Below are positions 51,401 through 64,000 of a DNA stretch of 64,000 nt, piece by piece. Made by a program: the position numbers and the translations under genes. The stretch is from Tigriopus japonicus (taxonomy: Eukaryota > Arthropoda > Copepoda > Harpacticoida > Harpacticidae), in contig JAAGOF010000104.1 of NCBI GenBank assembly GCA_010645155.1, forward strand, positions 1-64,000. The letters run 5' to 3'. Below the pieces are notes generated by a model, which did not search any database, was not told the DNA's origin, and saw nothing but the letters and a program-made list of their open reading frames with translations. How positions within the stretch are numbered: the first letter of the stretch is position 1; the number at the start of each line of letters is the position of its first letter.

Positions 51401-54400
51401 GCCAAATCTGTCTATAAATCGTTTATTGATATATTTCCTTCATGAGAGCGTATTGTTGCGCAAAGTGTGTTCGTCTGATGGGATGCACCTCTGACTGAGA
51501 CGTTGGACATGGAACAGCTGTGGAACCCTACTCAGTTCACAACTGCAGTACTTACCTACACGAAGGTCTATCTTCAGTGAGCACAGAGCAATTGAAAGCT
51601 GAATGAAAGCATCGAAAGCCCATGACGTCACCCAAATGAAGACAAGTGAATACTACGTACAATGTCGGTGTGAGATCTTGATCTCGCAAATCTTAAGCTT
51701 GCTCTTTGCTTTGACAAGGAACAAATGCAAGGAACAAGTTGCTGGCAGTTCCAGCGGAAAGCTGAAATAAATCATTTGCCATTTTAACCTGGGTGTGTGA
51801 AAAGTAGCCCTATTCTTAGTTCAAACTTTCCACCACAACGGCCTTGGTGGGCCACGGACAAAAGGGCACCATGGCATTTCTTCTTGGGCAACAACTTCCG
51901 TTGGTGTTTTCTCGGGTGCATTTACATGCCATCTAATATTCAGCCCCAGAGAGTGCAGTACGTACGTACATAAAGTGTACCGCAACTCCTAACACATACG
52001 CACATATTGCAGTACTGGCAAAGGTCATCCGAGTCAATTCGAACAAAAGAAGGCCACATTTAAGCAAGACGGACTTCATTACTGTGCAGCATGTATTGAA
52101 CGTCAGGTTGCTGGGGACAAGAAGAAAAGAAACCGGGCTTTTACGTAGATTTCCAGCTCAAGGGCGGATGAACGATGGTGCTCGAAATAGCTTTCCGAGT
52201 TTATTTTGGGGGCCTCGGGACCCGGTTCCAATGCCACGTTTAGCCACCCAATTTGAGATGGACCGTTGATCTCAAGTAGTGATGTTGGCGAGAGCTCAAG
52301 ATCAAGAACCAAGGTAAAAAGTTTCCTCCCATTCCAATTAACAAAGTTGAGCAGTCCAAGTTGAATCTTATGAGCCTCGGGTTCTTGTAATTGGTCATGG
52401 TAAGAAGGACAAGAAGAAAAAAAAACCGCAGGCCAAAACTCACCGCCTTCGTTTCCGCCTCACTCAAGACCCAAGGGAGATGTGGCAATCAACAAGAGAA
52501 AACTTGGCCACCAACCACATTTCAAATACAGATGTAAACAACAACTGGCCCTGGAAATGCCTTATCTGATCTTCGTTGAAGGCCTTTTGAGCATGGCAGA
52601 GGTCCAAAAAGAAAAGAAGAAGGTGGGCTGGTTCCAGTCATTGTGAGCCAAAGATCCACGACAGCCAACTTAACTCCATCCTCAGAGTTGGAAAGTGTGA
52701 TAAAAGCCCGTTGAAACTTGTAGCTCCGTTTTCTTGGCCTCACATTCAGTCAAGATCTAGCTCTTTGGCTAGTTTCCTGCTTCGTAAAGGCCCATTTTCA
52801 AGGAAGGAACCGCCGTATTCAGGCCTTCAAGGAGACTTGTTGAGACCCAGACTTGATGATGGAATGCAAAGATTGCGAAAACACCTTTACTGTGAATGAA
52901 TCTCGCTTTTTGTTACGCCTTCAGCATTGTGTTATTTGCAAGGTCGGAAAGAGACTATTTTTCGTGACGTCATGACTTCACGACTTTAAATGATAATTCC
53001 TTTTCGATGAAGCCCAACAATGCCCTTAATACTCGTTCATTCTGCGAATATCATGATTTGGTTGTTATGAAGAAAGGATTCCGGAGAATGACGCACATGA
53101 ATGAAAAAACAGGTCCTCGAGGTATTTGGGCAGAATAGAATTGTCTGTCGTTTCTTGTTTTGGTCTTACTTCAAGAACACGCATTCTTGTTGATTCACTT
53201 TCTTACATAGAGTACGCTACTCTTTTCTTCAAGGTTGCAAGAATGAACAATAACTTCAATGTAGGAAAAACTGAAGAAAAGTTCGTTTATATCTACGTTT
53301 TAAATCTCCTCAAGAGGGAGGTTGGTAAAATAAGAAGTCCCAGGTTCAATTATATTCTTCCATTATTTTCAAAGACACTACTGACTCTGATTTCGACGTC
53401 CCATGGGTGTAAGCCTTCCATTGTATAAATCGTAATTTTTAATAATTTGGCTCTTTCCTAATTGGCTCTATTTTAGTTTGTCGGTTTATTGTCTTTATTT
53501 GAATTACGCAGAATTAACTTCTTGAAACGTATTAATAGACGCTTGCAAGCAAAAGTCACCACCTTAAAAACAACTTTCATAGTTATTCGTATTAAAATAG
53601 TTATAGTTATTCTTTTGCCAAAAAAAAAGCCCAGTTTTGAGTAAAAGATTTGATTTGAAATTAAAAGTTTTTCTACCATACTGATTTAACAAGCACGCGT
53701 CCTCAATTGAATTTCATTTATGAAATACATGTGTTACCCACAAAGAAATGCGCAAAAAGGGCATTTTTAGTGCCAAAAGTGCAAAATGCCGTGTTACCTT
53801 ACCGATGAACAATCACTTTTTTCTAGTGACAATTTGAGACATTTCACATCCCATTTCTCTGCTTTTCCTAAGTCATTTCCCACTCTCAACAGGGGTTAAA
53901 ATATGCCTGTATTTTAAACACCTATTCACTCAATTTTTAGGTGATTTATTATCACACTTTAATTCTCTTTTATGACTCAAAAAACACTCCGAGCCTCGAA
54001 AAACCTGTGGTAAAAAGAAGTTCAGCTTTTGAACCTGTTTCACCGCGAAACTACGTAATGTTATTATTTCATTCGGAAATGAGATCGGACAGTGGATTCT
54101 CTGGACACAGAGAAAGAGATTGCATTATGGAGCAATGGGTTTTATTTGTCTGGCTAGTTTCGAGTTGGTTGGACCCAATCAAGGTCTTTTCTCTCTGTCC
54201 GGGAAAGGATTGTATTTCTTCTCAAGACTTGTGGGACAATTATTGGGGTCTTTGATTCGTATCTTCTTATTGATTCGGAAAGGGAACGCTTCCATTGACA
54301 TTTTTCTTGGTCAACATTTCAGGGATGATATTCTTTAAGCAATCTTTGCCAACAGTGACGAGAGATATGAATTCAAGGAAATTTAAAAAAATCAAACTTA

Positions 54401-57400
54401 ATGAGTATTTTTTAACCTCTCGATGTTATAATGTGAATTTTTAGCCTCTTTGAGTATGCCAGGAAACCGAATCTGAAGGTGGTTTCAGCATCCCTGAAGG
54501 ACCGAAGTGGACGAAAACTTTTGGCATTTTGGTCTCCTCATCAATAGGGCTTTTGGAGGCTGGCTTGTCACTAAGACAAAAGAACTTTGTGATATCTTTG
54601 GACATGTCAATGGACCGGAAAAAAGTCTCTTGTACATTCCTCTCTTGTGAACCCGTCTCATTCATATCAAATCAGAGTCGATCCTCTCCAAGAGATCTGG
54701 GACGACAAAAACCACTGCCTCTTTCTTTCTGTTTGCCCGGATATTTTGGACGACACTCGAGAGACAAATGAAATCTCTACCAATCACTTCCAACCAATAG
54801 AAAACATTCTTTAAACGCAAAAGCCTCTACGAACTGACTGTTTGGAATCATTAGCTGTCAAGTCAAGAAAAATCCAACCCTTCCCATCTTCAGTGGATCT
54901 ACTCTTAAAAGAACAGTGTCAGAATTTTCACAATCTAATTAGAACAAGAGGATGAAAGAGTGTTCCGTGCTAGCCAGATTTAATGTGGCGAAAAGGCCAT
55001 TAGACTCAACGAGTTTTTCCCAATTCCCATTCATCCTTTACCATTGAACGTCAAATCCACTCCAATCCTTCAGGTGTGGTCTTGAAACTCCTGTCTTCGG
55101 ACCAACAAACATCTGGCGACCTTTTGAATTTAACGCTTTTGAATCAGTCCTACCCATTTGAGTGTTACACCGTGTCTGATGCAAATCTTTTTTCCAAAAT
55201 ACACTTGTTTGTGCTTGTGATATCACACTTGTTAGTTTTTGATATCGTAGATTCCAACCATTTTGTCCCAAGCTATATATCTATTTCTGCAATCTCTTTG
55301 TTGGTTTATTACAAAACAAGAATAGAAACACGCCTTCTAGATGTCCTATAAAAGGAAAATGAAGTTTCATTAAATCTGAAATCCCATTTCGGCTCGTTCA
55401 AAACAAAGGCCGGAAAGTGAGATCCTCATCTTACCTTGGAATTGTCTCACGAAGAAGTTAAGTGACAAGGATTCCGCTGAAATACCTCGTTTGTTTAGAC
55501 ATTTCCGGTTCTAGCCTTAGCCCTCTATAGTTCTAGCGTCTTATTTCTCAGGGTGGCGAGGTGACAAAACATGCAAACGTTCAAGCGACAATTTTGGTAC
55601 AACACATGGCCAACGAGGCCTTGATTATAAGAAAGCACCACATTTAGAGTGCTAAATCGCAATAATGCTCGACACAAAAGGAACAGCAGCCCTTTATTGA
55701 TTCTTTAATGTGTGTTTATGGTAATTCTATTTCACAAAGGTATATTTTTGATACTGTACCAGAAAGAAGAAATCTCCAGTTTGTGCGTCAAAACTACATA
55801 CATACACTTAATAGCCTTGTCAAAATTTTAGGGTCTGGGGTTAGCTGATTCTTTTCATTAGGAATGAAGCCAAGCTTTGGTTAGAAATGGTAGAAATTGC
55901 AAGAAAAAAACTTTGAATTGGTTCCTTTGTCTGGCTTCCTGTGTGTGGAAATACATTAGAAATTCCTGGCAAGCTGTAATCCTCTCGGATCCTCTTAACT
56001 CTGAAGTACTTAGTCATCAGGTGAGTTTGTGTCGTGTTCTTGAGCGAGTCACAAAGCATCTGCGAATATTAAGAAAGTTCAAAAGGTGTTCGTTCAAGAA
56101 GGAGGGGGAAAAATTAAGCCTCTTCCCATCAGACCTTGAGTGCATATGCCTTGAGAATGATAAAGTCATGTTTTAGCATGCATTACTACATTATGAATGT
56201 GAAACAAATGCCATCCATTACCCCTGCTCCTCCTCCTCTTTTCTCCAAGAAGTGCTTTCATGTCCTTTGTGAAATGCATTCCTCCACCACGCTCACGTTG
56301 GTTGGCCTTTCATGGTTGGCCTTCGGAAACCGTGCTTTGGGCAGCTTGCTGCGAGGCTCAAAAAATGCTACAAACATTAATGCCTGCATACAAAGGCCAT
56401 ACATATACTTCGGGTAGTTACCTCAGGTTTGCTGCCGTTGGCCAGGACTGGCTAACAATCGAGAAGATAGCTCGAGCACGTATCGATGCCAAAGAGGCAC
56501 ACTCCATCCACTTTCGAATGTTCAAAGACCCCCAAGGGTGGGTGGTATGTTTGGTCCCGAAATTGGTGCACTAGTCCGGGGATTTGTCGAGTGAAAGTTC
56601 GCGTATCGTTGCCGCTCTCGGCCCCGTCCTCCAGTGGAACATATCCGCATCTATAAACAAAGAAGCCCAGGTTTAATGAGGTTTTCATGGAAATTTGATA
56701 GTTTATGTTTAGACTCAAATATCAAGTTCGGCCCACCGATCGACTCACATTGCCTATTAAGCTCTGAGCTTGTCCAGATTGGAAACACTCTCTCGGGCTC
56801 GAGTATGTATTTACTGAAGAAGGGGGAATGCGCCCGATTGTAAAGTGGGATTTAAAACTGTTCCTGGTGACAAAATACTTCTAAATAAACTTGGTTGAAA
56901 GGGGAAGCGCAATAGAACGGAAGCTTTCAAAGGCCATCAAAAGAAACGCATTCACTTTGCGGTGGAAGCCTTGAATTGAGATATCCTTTGTTGCGAAACT
57001 TGACATAGATTGGCGGGCGGGAAATTCAAATATTCACTTTCTTTTTTTTAGGTAAGTTGTTCTCCTTCGAAATGGAAAGGACTTAAAGTGAGAATGAGAG
57101 TGGAAAGGGAGGAAACGTTAAGGTTCAGTCCCCTCTAGTTGGTTTGAAAGTTTGATCTCCTTTCAAGATTTGCTGCCTTCGTTCTGGAAGCCTCGAAACA
57201 AAAGAGATTTGGTTTTGGGGGTATTTCAAAGAAATTTGCATAATGGTTCAATATTGAGAACATCCCACACAAATCACAGCAACAGTCGAATTCATAGGGC
57301 CATCCTGCAGGAGCTCTGGTAGAAAGCCTCCTTGTAGACTCCAGCCAGGCAATGATAACAAAGAAGAAGAAGAAACTTTCAAAGACTCTTTCCCTCTGGC

Positions 57401-60272
57401 TTCGTCGCAGTACTTACTTACTACACTCTCTCGTCTTCTTCGTCTCGAACAACCTCTCTTTCGAAATGATATAGCTTGGGCATAAATTGCATTGACATCG
57501 CTTTGAATACAGCTGACGCCTGAACTTCAGGGAGCTCAGCTCAAAGATATCAGTAGACACCAAACTTGCTGCCAAACTTGGAAATGGCTCCTGACTTATT
57601 CTCTGTTTACCTACCTCATCCAAAAGCTTGACTCCAAGTGGATCGGTGTTGATCGCTCTCTGTCCAATATAAGCCCTCGGAATAAATCTTTAGCTCCTAA
57701 ATTTAGACCAAGAATGCTTTCAATCGCCTAGCTTTGTCCAAATGCAGGTGTTAAGGTCAGTGATTTTCACCCGAGCCTCACTTGATTGACTTGGAAAGCA
57801 CACTGTAACGGAACATCGAGGTCACCATTTCGGGGAATTCGAACCCGTACTTTAGACAATATTTGATTTTGAAAACAATTAAGTTAATCATTCAACGTTT
57901 TGGTACATAGTGCTTGTTGTGTCAAATTGTAAAAAATATCGATCACAGAAGATCAATGTCGCAAAGAGTTGTAGGTTCTTTTTATGTTTCAAAAGATTAC
58001 CTTTGGCAATCTTGGACAAATATTCAGCTCATAATCGATGTTCGAAGTTTTTAAATTCATAATTACTAAGTTGTATAATGTCACTATAATATAAGAGTAC
58101 GCGTATGAGTTTTTTCGATCTCAATTTCTCCTCATGCGACAAGAAGAAAAGAGCCAAAACTTTATAAAAACGAAAGTGGACATGTTCAAGGAAAAAAAAA
58201 CCATCCGACTTGCAAAGATAGTTGAATTATTGAAAATACTATGCGAGTATGGTCTTTATTAGTTCTGCACTTTTCTTTCTTTTCTTCAACAATTTGGTGG
58301 CACTTTTCATGTACGCGCTCTTCTAATCATAATGGCTCTACAGCGGCCTTGAATCTTGTATAATGACAAATTTCTCATATTCAAGTCAAAAGGTCAAACA
58401 TCGGGTTTCACAATCGATCTCAGTCCGAAATCTCTTGTTGTCCCGTTGTGAAGCTGCGTTTTGTTCCAGTTCCACTGACCAAGAACTCATTTGTCATACT
58501 GCTGTGTCAATCCCATTTGGCCGTGAGTAGAAGTGAAGTGTCGCTCTCAGTCCCGTTTGAGCTGAGAAATGCTTGAAAAAGGCCAATAAAGTACTCGAGC
58601 GAGCTCTGTAGTCAAGTACTCGTTTGTTTGGCGTTGAGGTAAGGAAGTGTTAAACACGTTGATGCACTTTGGACCAGTTCTGGTGGGAAGTGGCTTTTTC
58701 TTTCCCTTATACGCTATTTACATCTAAACAATTTCGAGAGATCTAGGGAGATTTTCTTCGCTTTTATGTTAGCGAGGCAGTCGCCCAATTCCCCAATATC
58801 TGACAATATGATCTTCAATGATTCTCTCTCTTTCTCGTGCTCAATCCACTAAAGGATTTCCTCCTCTTTTAGCTTGTTCCACTTTGGTTGGAACTCGGAA
58901 GTAGCAAAGCTGTTGAATTACCCGTAGGAGGATAAATCCCAAAAAGGGCGCTATGCGTTTTAGTGCCCTACATAATTTATGTAATAACTCGGGGCCGTTT
59001 TCCCCAAATATGTCCAGAGTGTTTTTCTAGCTTGAAGCACTCTTCCCGAACTGAATTTCCGAGATGTCCCTGGGAAAAAGTAGAAGTCAGATCCTCGTGC
59101 TCATTTAATAAACAGATAATTTATGCTCTTAGCAACGAGTCTCGGGGATAAACAACTCTACCGATAGACCGAATTACTATTTTTGCCGTTTTTTGCCCAA
59201 AATTGTGCACCTTTCGGTGGAAGACCTTATCTTGACTAGCTGGGAAAGTTGCTGAATCTTGGAAAATCTGGTAAATCCATAAAGTTTGTGTCCACAGTAA
59301 ACACCAATTAACCTTGAACTGTAAAATATCTCACGCCGTCACCCTGACTGAACCTGACTGGTTGATCTTTTCAACTTCCTTTTCTTATGATAGAAAACAA
59401 GGATGATTTGCCTTCGACATTTGATGTGGATCTACTTGTCACATTTGAAAGGAGGAAAATAGCCTACTAAGTATTTTGACAGACTTGATCCACATTCGAA
59501 GAAGTCAGCCTACAGATTGGGTATCAAACTTAATTGTCCGTTTCAGGGGTCTCCCCTTGAGAGAACCCAGTTCCATGAAAGCTCTGTTTAATGAAATGAA
59601 TAGCATAGATGTACTTAGAGTTGTGCTCGTACTGCCATGGAGTTCTTGATCCAAATCACAGCTTTTAGAGGATCAACCCACCTTTGAAATGGAGCTTTGA
59701 TGGATATTTCGTCCGGACATCCCACCTCAAATCCTAAGTGTTCCCATGAGGATCATGATTCCTTGACATTTATATATACATTTATTTCTTGGTGGACGTC
59801 TGACATTTGTTCCTTTTGGTTCATGGTTCCTTCCTAGTAAGGAAATGACCATGTTCCCCTAGTTTTTGCTCCAAACTGGCCTTGGAGATGTTAATGATCC
59901 AATTGCCTTTATTTTATTTCTTCTCGGCGATGAGGCTTTCCTGCTGACAAGAGGTCAGTTCGAACACTGTTCAAACCATCTCAACAGTTTCCAACCACCC
60001 TCAAACCCAGACCTTTGGCAAAAAAAGTGATGTGTGAAAACCAATCCACTTTCCCGAATTGAGATCCGATATCACAGAACAAACCTTTGGACTTGGGACC
60101 AGTTGGCCTTTTTAGTGTTTTTACAGTGTAAGGCTAGCAAAAGAGAAAATGGATCTGACAGGGGTGCCTGAGAAATGGTACGTAAATGAGCCAAAGGCGA
60201 ACGAGCTCAGGAAGGAAAAGGAAATTGACCCATTCTCCATTTTTGATGATGGTTGCTCGAACAATTACGATT

Positions 60273-60296
60273 GCACACACATACACACACACACAG
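60273..60296. repeat. (CA)n microsatellite
   Basis: CA repeats with one TA interruption. Confidence 0.93.
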
Positions 60297-61578
60297 ACTT
60301 TGGATGGATGGATCGAGAAAAACAGTCAAACAAAAATAACACCCGCCATTTTGGGCCCTCAGAAGGACGAGCGAATAATCCAACGAGCAAATTGGGAGCG
60401 TGAAAAACAGGGTGATTATGCAATAATGGTCCATATTGGAATGACCGGTGTCAAAACAAACGAGACTGTGACTTTGTAATAGTGGAACCATGTTTGCAAG
60501 GTCATTTCTATCCACGTCAAAACAAAGGACTTTGTCCCAAAAGTTCAACGACCTTTTTCACCTTTTCTGTGCTTGAATAATAGAAATTTGGAGCACATTG
60601 TCCACAAAGGTTTCTAAAGATTTCACGTCGAATCACTTTTGCACTCAAGGTCTCTATCATAATTCTTCAGCGTGTTCTTGGAATTTCTTACAAAGAATTT
60701 AGTGACTTTTGTACAGAACACTTTCTTTGTTGCAGTCGGGACAAACAAAGACCAAATTCTATTTTTAGCTGAATTGTTTGTTTTCCGGTAGGTTTCATGT
60801 AGTTTGGAAATTTCCAGAAATGATTCCAATTAGTGATAGACCACATCTTTTCTCTATTTCTGCAAGACACGTGTTAAAAGGAAGGAAGGTTAAAGTCTGC
60901 ATGTTTCCTTTTTTATTTTTATCTTTTGAGCCTTAAAAACATTCAAGGTTCAGGTTATTTTGCTTATTTTCTTGACTTTCACTTCTAGCCATCACGAACT
61001 TCATCAGTATTTCCATGTATTTAGTGACTGAGCAAATCAATATAATAGTTTCCCCATTGTTTAAAGGTACATGTGAAGAGAATCAGTTATCAGAGTGATA
61101 TGTACGTTCAGATACTCATGGAATTAATCATGCCATTTAAAAACTTTTTTTTGTAAAATTCAACCACGGACGTCTTAATTGATCCAATTGGATTTTTTAC
61201 TTAAACAAATCTAGAACATTCAGCTCAAATAAGAGGTTTCATGCCTTACTGCAAAAGAACGAAGCTGAAATATAAATTCTGCAAATAACTTTCGACAAAT
61301 TTCAACAAAATAGTAAAAACACCATTGAACCCGTCTTTATTGCAGGCAAACAGGGGCTTTTATTCTAAGAACCCAAAGTAGAGATTTACTTGCACGAGCT
61401 CAAATTCTACGAAACGGAACGAGGTAGTATTCATCTGCATGCAAGCCGTATGTTTACCTTGTCTCGTCGAAAAGGACAGTCTTTACAGTCTGAAAGAAAA
61501 GTTTTGAGCCATTCAGCCACCTTGTACGGTACTTGTATAAGAAGCCTGTATTAGCAAAAATGTAATTGATCTGTTTTT

Positions 61579-61828
61579 GAACTGACAACACTCTCGATCG
61601 AAATTTTTGTTTTAGTTTCAATTATGCCATGGCCTACAGAAACTCATAAAAAAGACTTGCACATAGAGTTTGAAAGAAAGGTTGCAGTTTTTTCAACCAA
61701 AAACTTATGGAAGAGAAAATGATCGAATTCTAAAATGTGCATGCTGTATGATTTACAATGAATCAGGTATACATATAACCATGTAATTAGATGTTCTCAG
61801 TTCCGGTTAATTCGGCCCATCAGTGCTA
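61579..61828. mobile_element. Highly degenerate hAT-like MITE (family 1)
   Basis: CGATCGAAATTTTTG, TTTCAATTATGCC, CCTACAGAAACT, ACTTGCACATAGAGTTTGA and the right end TTCGGCCCATCAGTGCTA follow the same order as in the 1315-1643 copy. The left boundary is approximate and no duplication was identified. Confidence 0.55.
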
Positions 61829-64000
61829 AAATGTTTTTGGGGTAGTTTTTTTACATTGATTCATAATTTTCCTGTCACACTGTATTAGGTTGTAAGACCA
61901 CCCGATGATGTAATGTAGAATCAATCCACTTTGTCTTAAGAAAACATCTCCCTTCATTTAAAACAACTAAACCCATATAAATATAATCAAATTAGGCTCT
62001 GCTAACAGAAATGTTGGTGTTTTTGTCCCTTTTTCCCTAAACTGTTGCATAAGTAGCACTAGATTTGACCATACAGACTACAAAGGCATTATTTAAAGCT
62101 CGTATTTGGAAAGAGACAGTATTGAAAGTGAACCGTGAGTCTCTCAAGCTCCTTTAGGCAGTCAGATTTCGTTGTTCCGATATTCTGGAAGCACTTAACC
62201 ATGAAGCATATTCCCGAAATCTGGATCCGGCCTTTCGGATTTTGTATGCACGAGAACGTAGTGCAATAAGCGCCTTATTATCCTCTGTTTTTCATCGAAG
62301 CGAGAAGGCACGTTTTTGTTTGAACATCAACGTTCATGATCTCACATTTTCTTGCTCATTTAACCAGGAGCTTCAGTCCACGAAAGAGATTTCCATCCTC
62401 AGTTACGTACTGTACATTAGAAGAAGGCTTTGGCAGTAGTAATAGAATCACAGAAATAATCCTGGTAATGGGAGAGCATGGCCATGGGACGACGAAATTC
62501 AATTTGGGTGGTCTTCTTTCTCGAAGGCCTGACCTTGAAAGAAACTGCACAAAGATGATTAAAATACTATAATTCTATGCATGAGACCCGATAACCTCCT
62601 CTTTCCCGGAAGAATTTGAACTTGCCACCCTTTTTTGAAAGTGTTCAACATCTCAATCCAAAACGAAACTTTCTTCCCATGCATCTTTGGAATATGAAAA
62701 TATTATCCTTAGACATGAATGTATGGCGGTCATATTTCAAGGGATTTATCTCTGAATCCCAATTCAGGAGAAGGCAATAGGGGGGCCTGGAACTTTTCCC
62801 CATTCTGCCACAACTTGCCAGATTTTTTTGATCACACTATCGCTTCTCTCGGATATTCTCGGGGCTTGCAAACGGATACAAGATCGATGGATTAGACTTG
62901 TTCTCACATAACAAAATCCAAACCTCAAGCAAAGTTCATTCTAACCTAGAAAAACTGTCGGAAAGTAATGCTTCTTGGGTCGTTGTACTGATGCGTTTTT
63001 TGGCTTCTAGACAGACATCCAATTGACGACGCAAATACGAAGCTAGTTTCAAATGAGAGAGTCACGAGTTTTTTGGCTTTCGAAACTTGATTTGTTTTAT
63101 CAAAGATTATAGTGAGAGTTGTCTTTTCTCACACGTTTCCGAAATTGAGTGCGTGAATGGCGTTAGTCCTTGATTTAGGAAAGGGGAAACATGGGCAAAA
63201 ACTCTCACCAAAAATGCATCCAATTTAAGAAACAAGCAGTCTGCGAATAAATCCGCCCGTTCCGAGTTTTTCTTGCGAATGTCTATTCAATTTGTGCTCA
63301 AAAAATAATCCGCTTTCTTCAAATGGCGTGACTAATTGGCAACTCTAGATGCAAAAACAAAGATTCCTCAAATCGACAATTCACCTTGAACTCGGGGAAC
63401 AAATATTTTTACCACCTAAACTCCAGTTAACAAAATCTTGTAGCAAAAGTTTGAGGCCCGAAAAGACTAGTAAAAGATCATCCTTATGGTATTAGCTCAT
63501 ATTTCTTTTGTTGGGACCTTCAATCTGTTTCTGAGATCTTTTTGTTCAGTCTTCACGACACTCTCACATGATTAAGAGCATAGATGGGCATTGTCAATCA
63601 AAAAGTTAAGAAGTCAAATATTGAAGGTACTAATTTTATCGACAATGCTTTGCTTTTGATGATTCATGTTTCTTTAAAAAAATGGGACTTTTCCATGTGA
63701 TTGCGAAATCAAAGAACCACTAAAAATAGTAAAAGAATATGATTGGCAAAAAATTCTACAATGATATGAAAAGTCAACTAAGCTTGGATTTTTCAGGGAA
63801 GGGGGAATTGACGTTCAAAAACATTAGCTAATTCAATGGCAAATATGCTCTTTAAGCATATTGAAGAATTATTAATTCTATTTTTTTCCTTTGCTCTATC
63901 ATAGAACGATTTGGACACGCAGTAGTTATATGCCCATCAGGAGGTCTAAGAAACATACGCTAAAAGGATGAATTGTTCAACAGAGGCTTAAGAATACTGA
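61829..64000. other. Non-coding end of window
   Basis: AT-rich DNA with short unrecognised frames (62242-62439 +, 62336-62572 +). No receptor exon was seen up to the window end. Confidence 0.45.

Larger units (their letters stand above)
47477..61578. other. Long non-coding stretch with GC-richer islands
   Basis: No exon recognised, including none resembling TM5-TM7 of an amine receptor. GC-richer islands near 48300-52900, 54000-55700, 56100-57700 and 58400-60500 hold overlapping short frames on both strands (for example 50331-50786 - and 56260-56574 +) with no family match I know. Microsatellites lie at 48457-48479 and 60273-60296. Confidence 0.4.

Noticed and set aside
57790..57870. GGTTCGAA-like box on the minus strand, considered as a tRNA T-arm
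   Set aside because: The T-stem does not pair over five bases and no acceptor or anticodon stem could be built.
61886..61905. TTAGGTTGTAAGACC, similar to a mariner terminus
   Set aside because: No inverted partner was found downstream or upstream in the window.

Overview
The window looks like gene-poor, AT-rich nuclear DNA from an invertebrate. The only confident coding sequence is two exons on the plus strand, 8756-9418 and 22594-23388. Each encodes the N-terminus and transmembrane helices 1-4 of a class A biogenic-amine GPCR of the tyramine/octopamine (alpha2-adrenergic-like) type. Such receptors, GT/AG introns and abundant small inverted-repeat DNA transposons suit an arthropod, possibly a crustacean such as a copepod. 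The species assignment is inference only.

Layout: 1-8755 is upstream DNA with an old hAT-like element (198-1840) into which a younger copy of the same family (1315-1643) has inserted. A putative 3' splice site at 8687-8688 precedes receptor exon A (8756-9418). From 9419 to 22593 there is non-coding DNA crowded with mobile-element remnants. These are a degenerate hAT-like MITE (9495-9848), a 949-bp mariner/Tc1-like element with TA flanks (9868-10816), a diverged inverted repeat (about 13690-14580), a 510-bp MITE-like element (15574-16083) and a foldback element (17961-18288). Receptor exon B lies at 22594-23388. The remaining 40 kb holds no exon I recognise. It does hold a foldback element (25883-26246), further hAT-like elements (about 31896-32178, 34532-34768, 43536-44404 with a perfect 8-bp target duplication, 47131-47476, about 61579-61828) and several microsatellites.

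The two receptor exons are tandem paralogues, about 54% identical by my hand count over the four helices. Both stop at an equivalent phase-0 splice donor, one codon after the extracellular-loop-2 cysteine. By eye I found no exon for helices 5-7 (no C-W-x-P of TM6, no N-P-x-x-Y of TM7) either between the exons or downstream. So the receptors either have very long first introns, or the two exons are alternative 5' halves that share 3' exons beyond the window, or exon A is a partial duplicate. This arrangement is the most interesting feature of the window. Everything here was read by eye; no similarity search was run.
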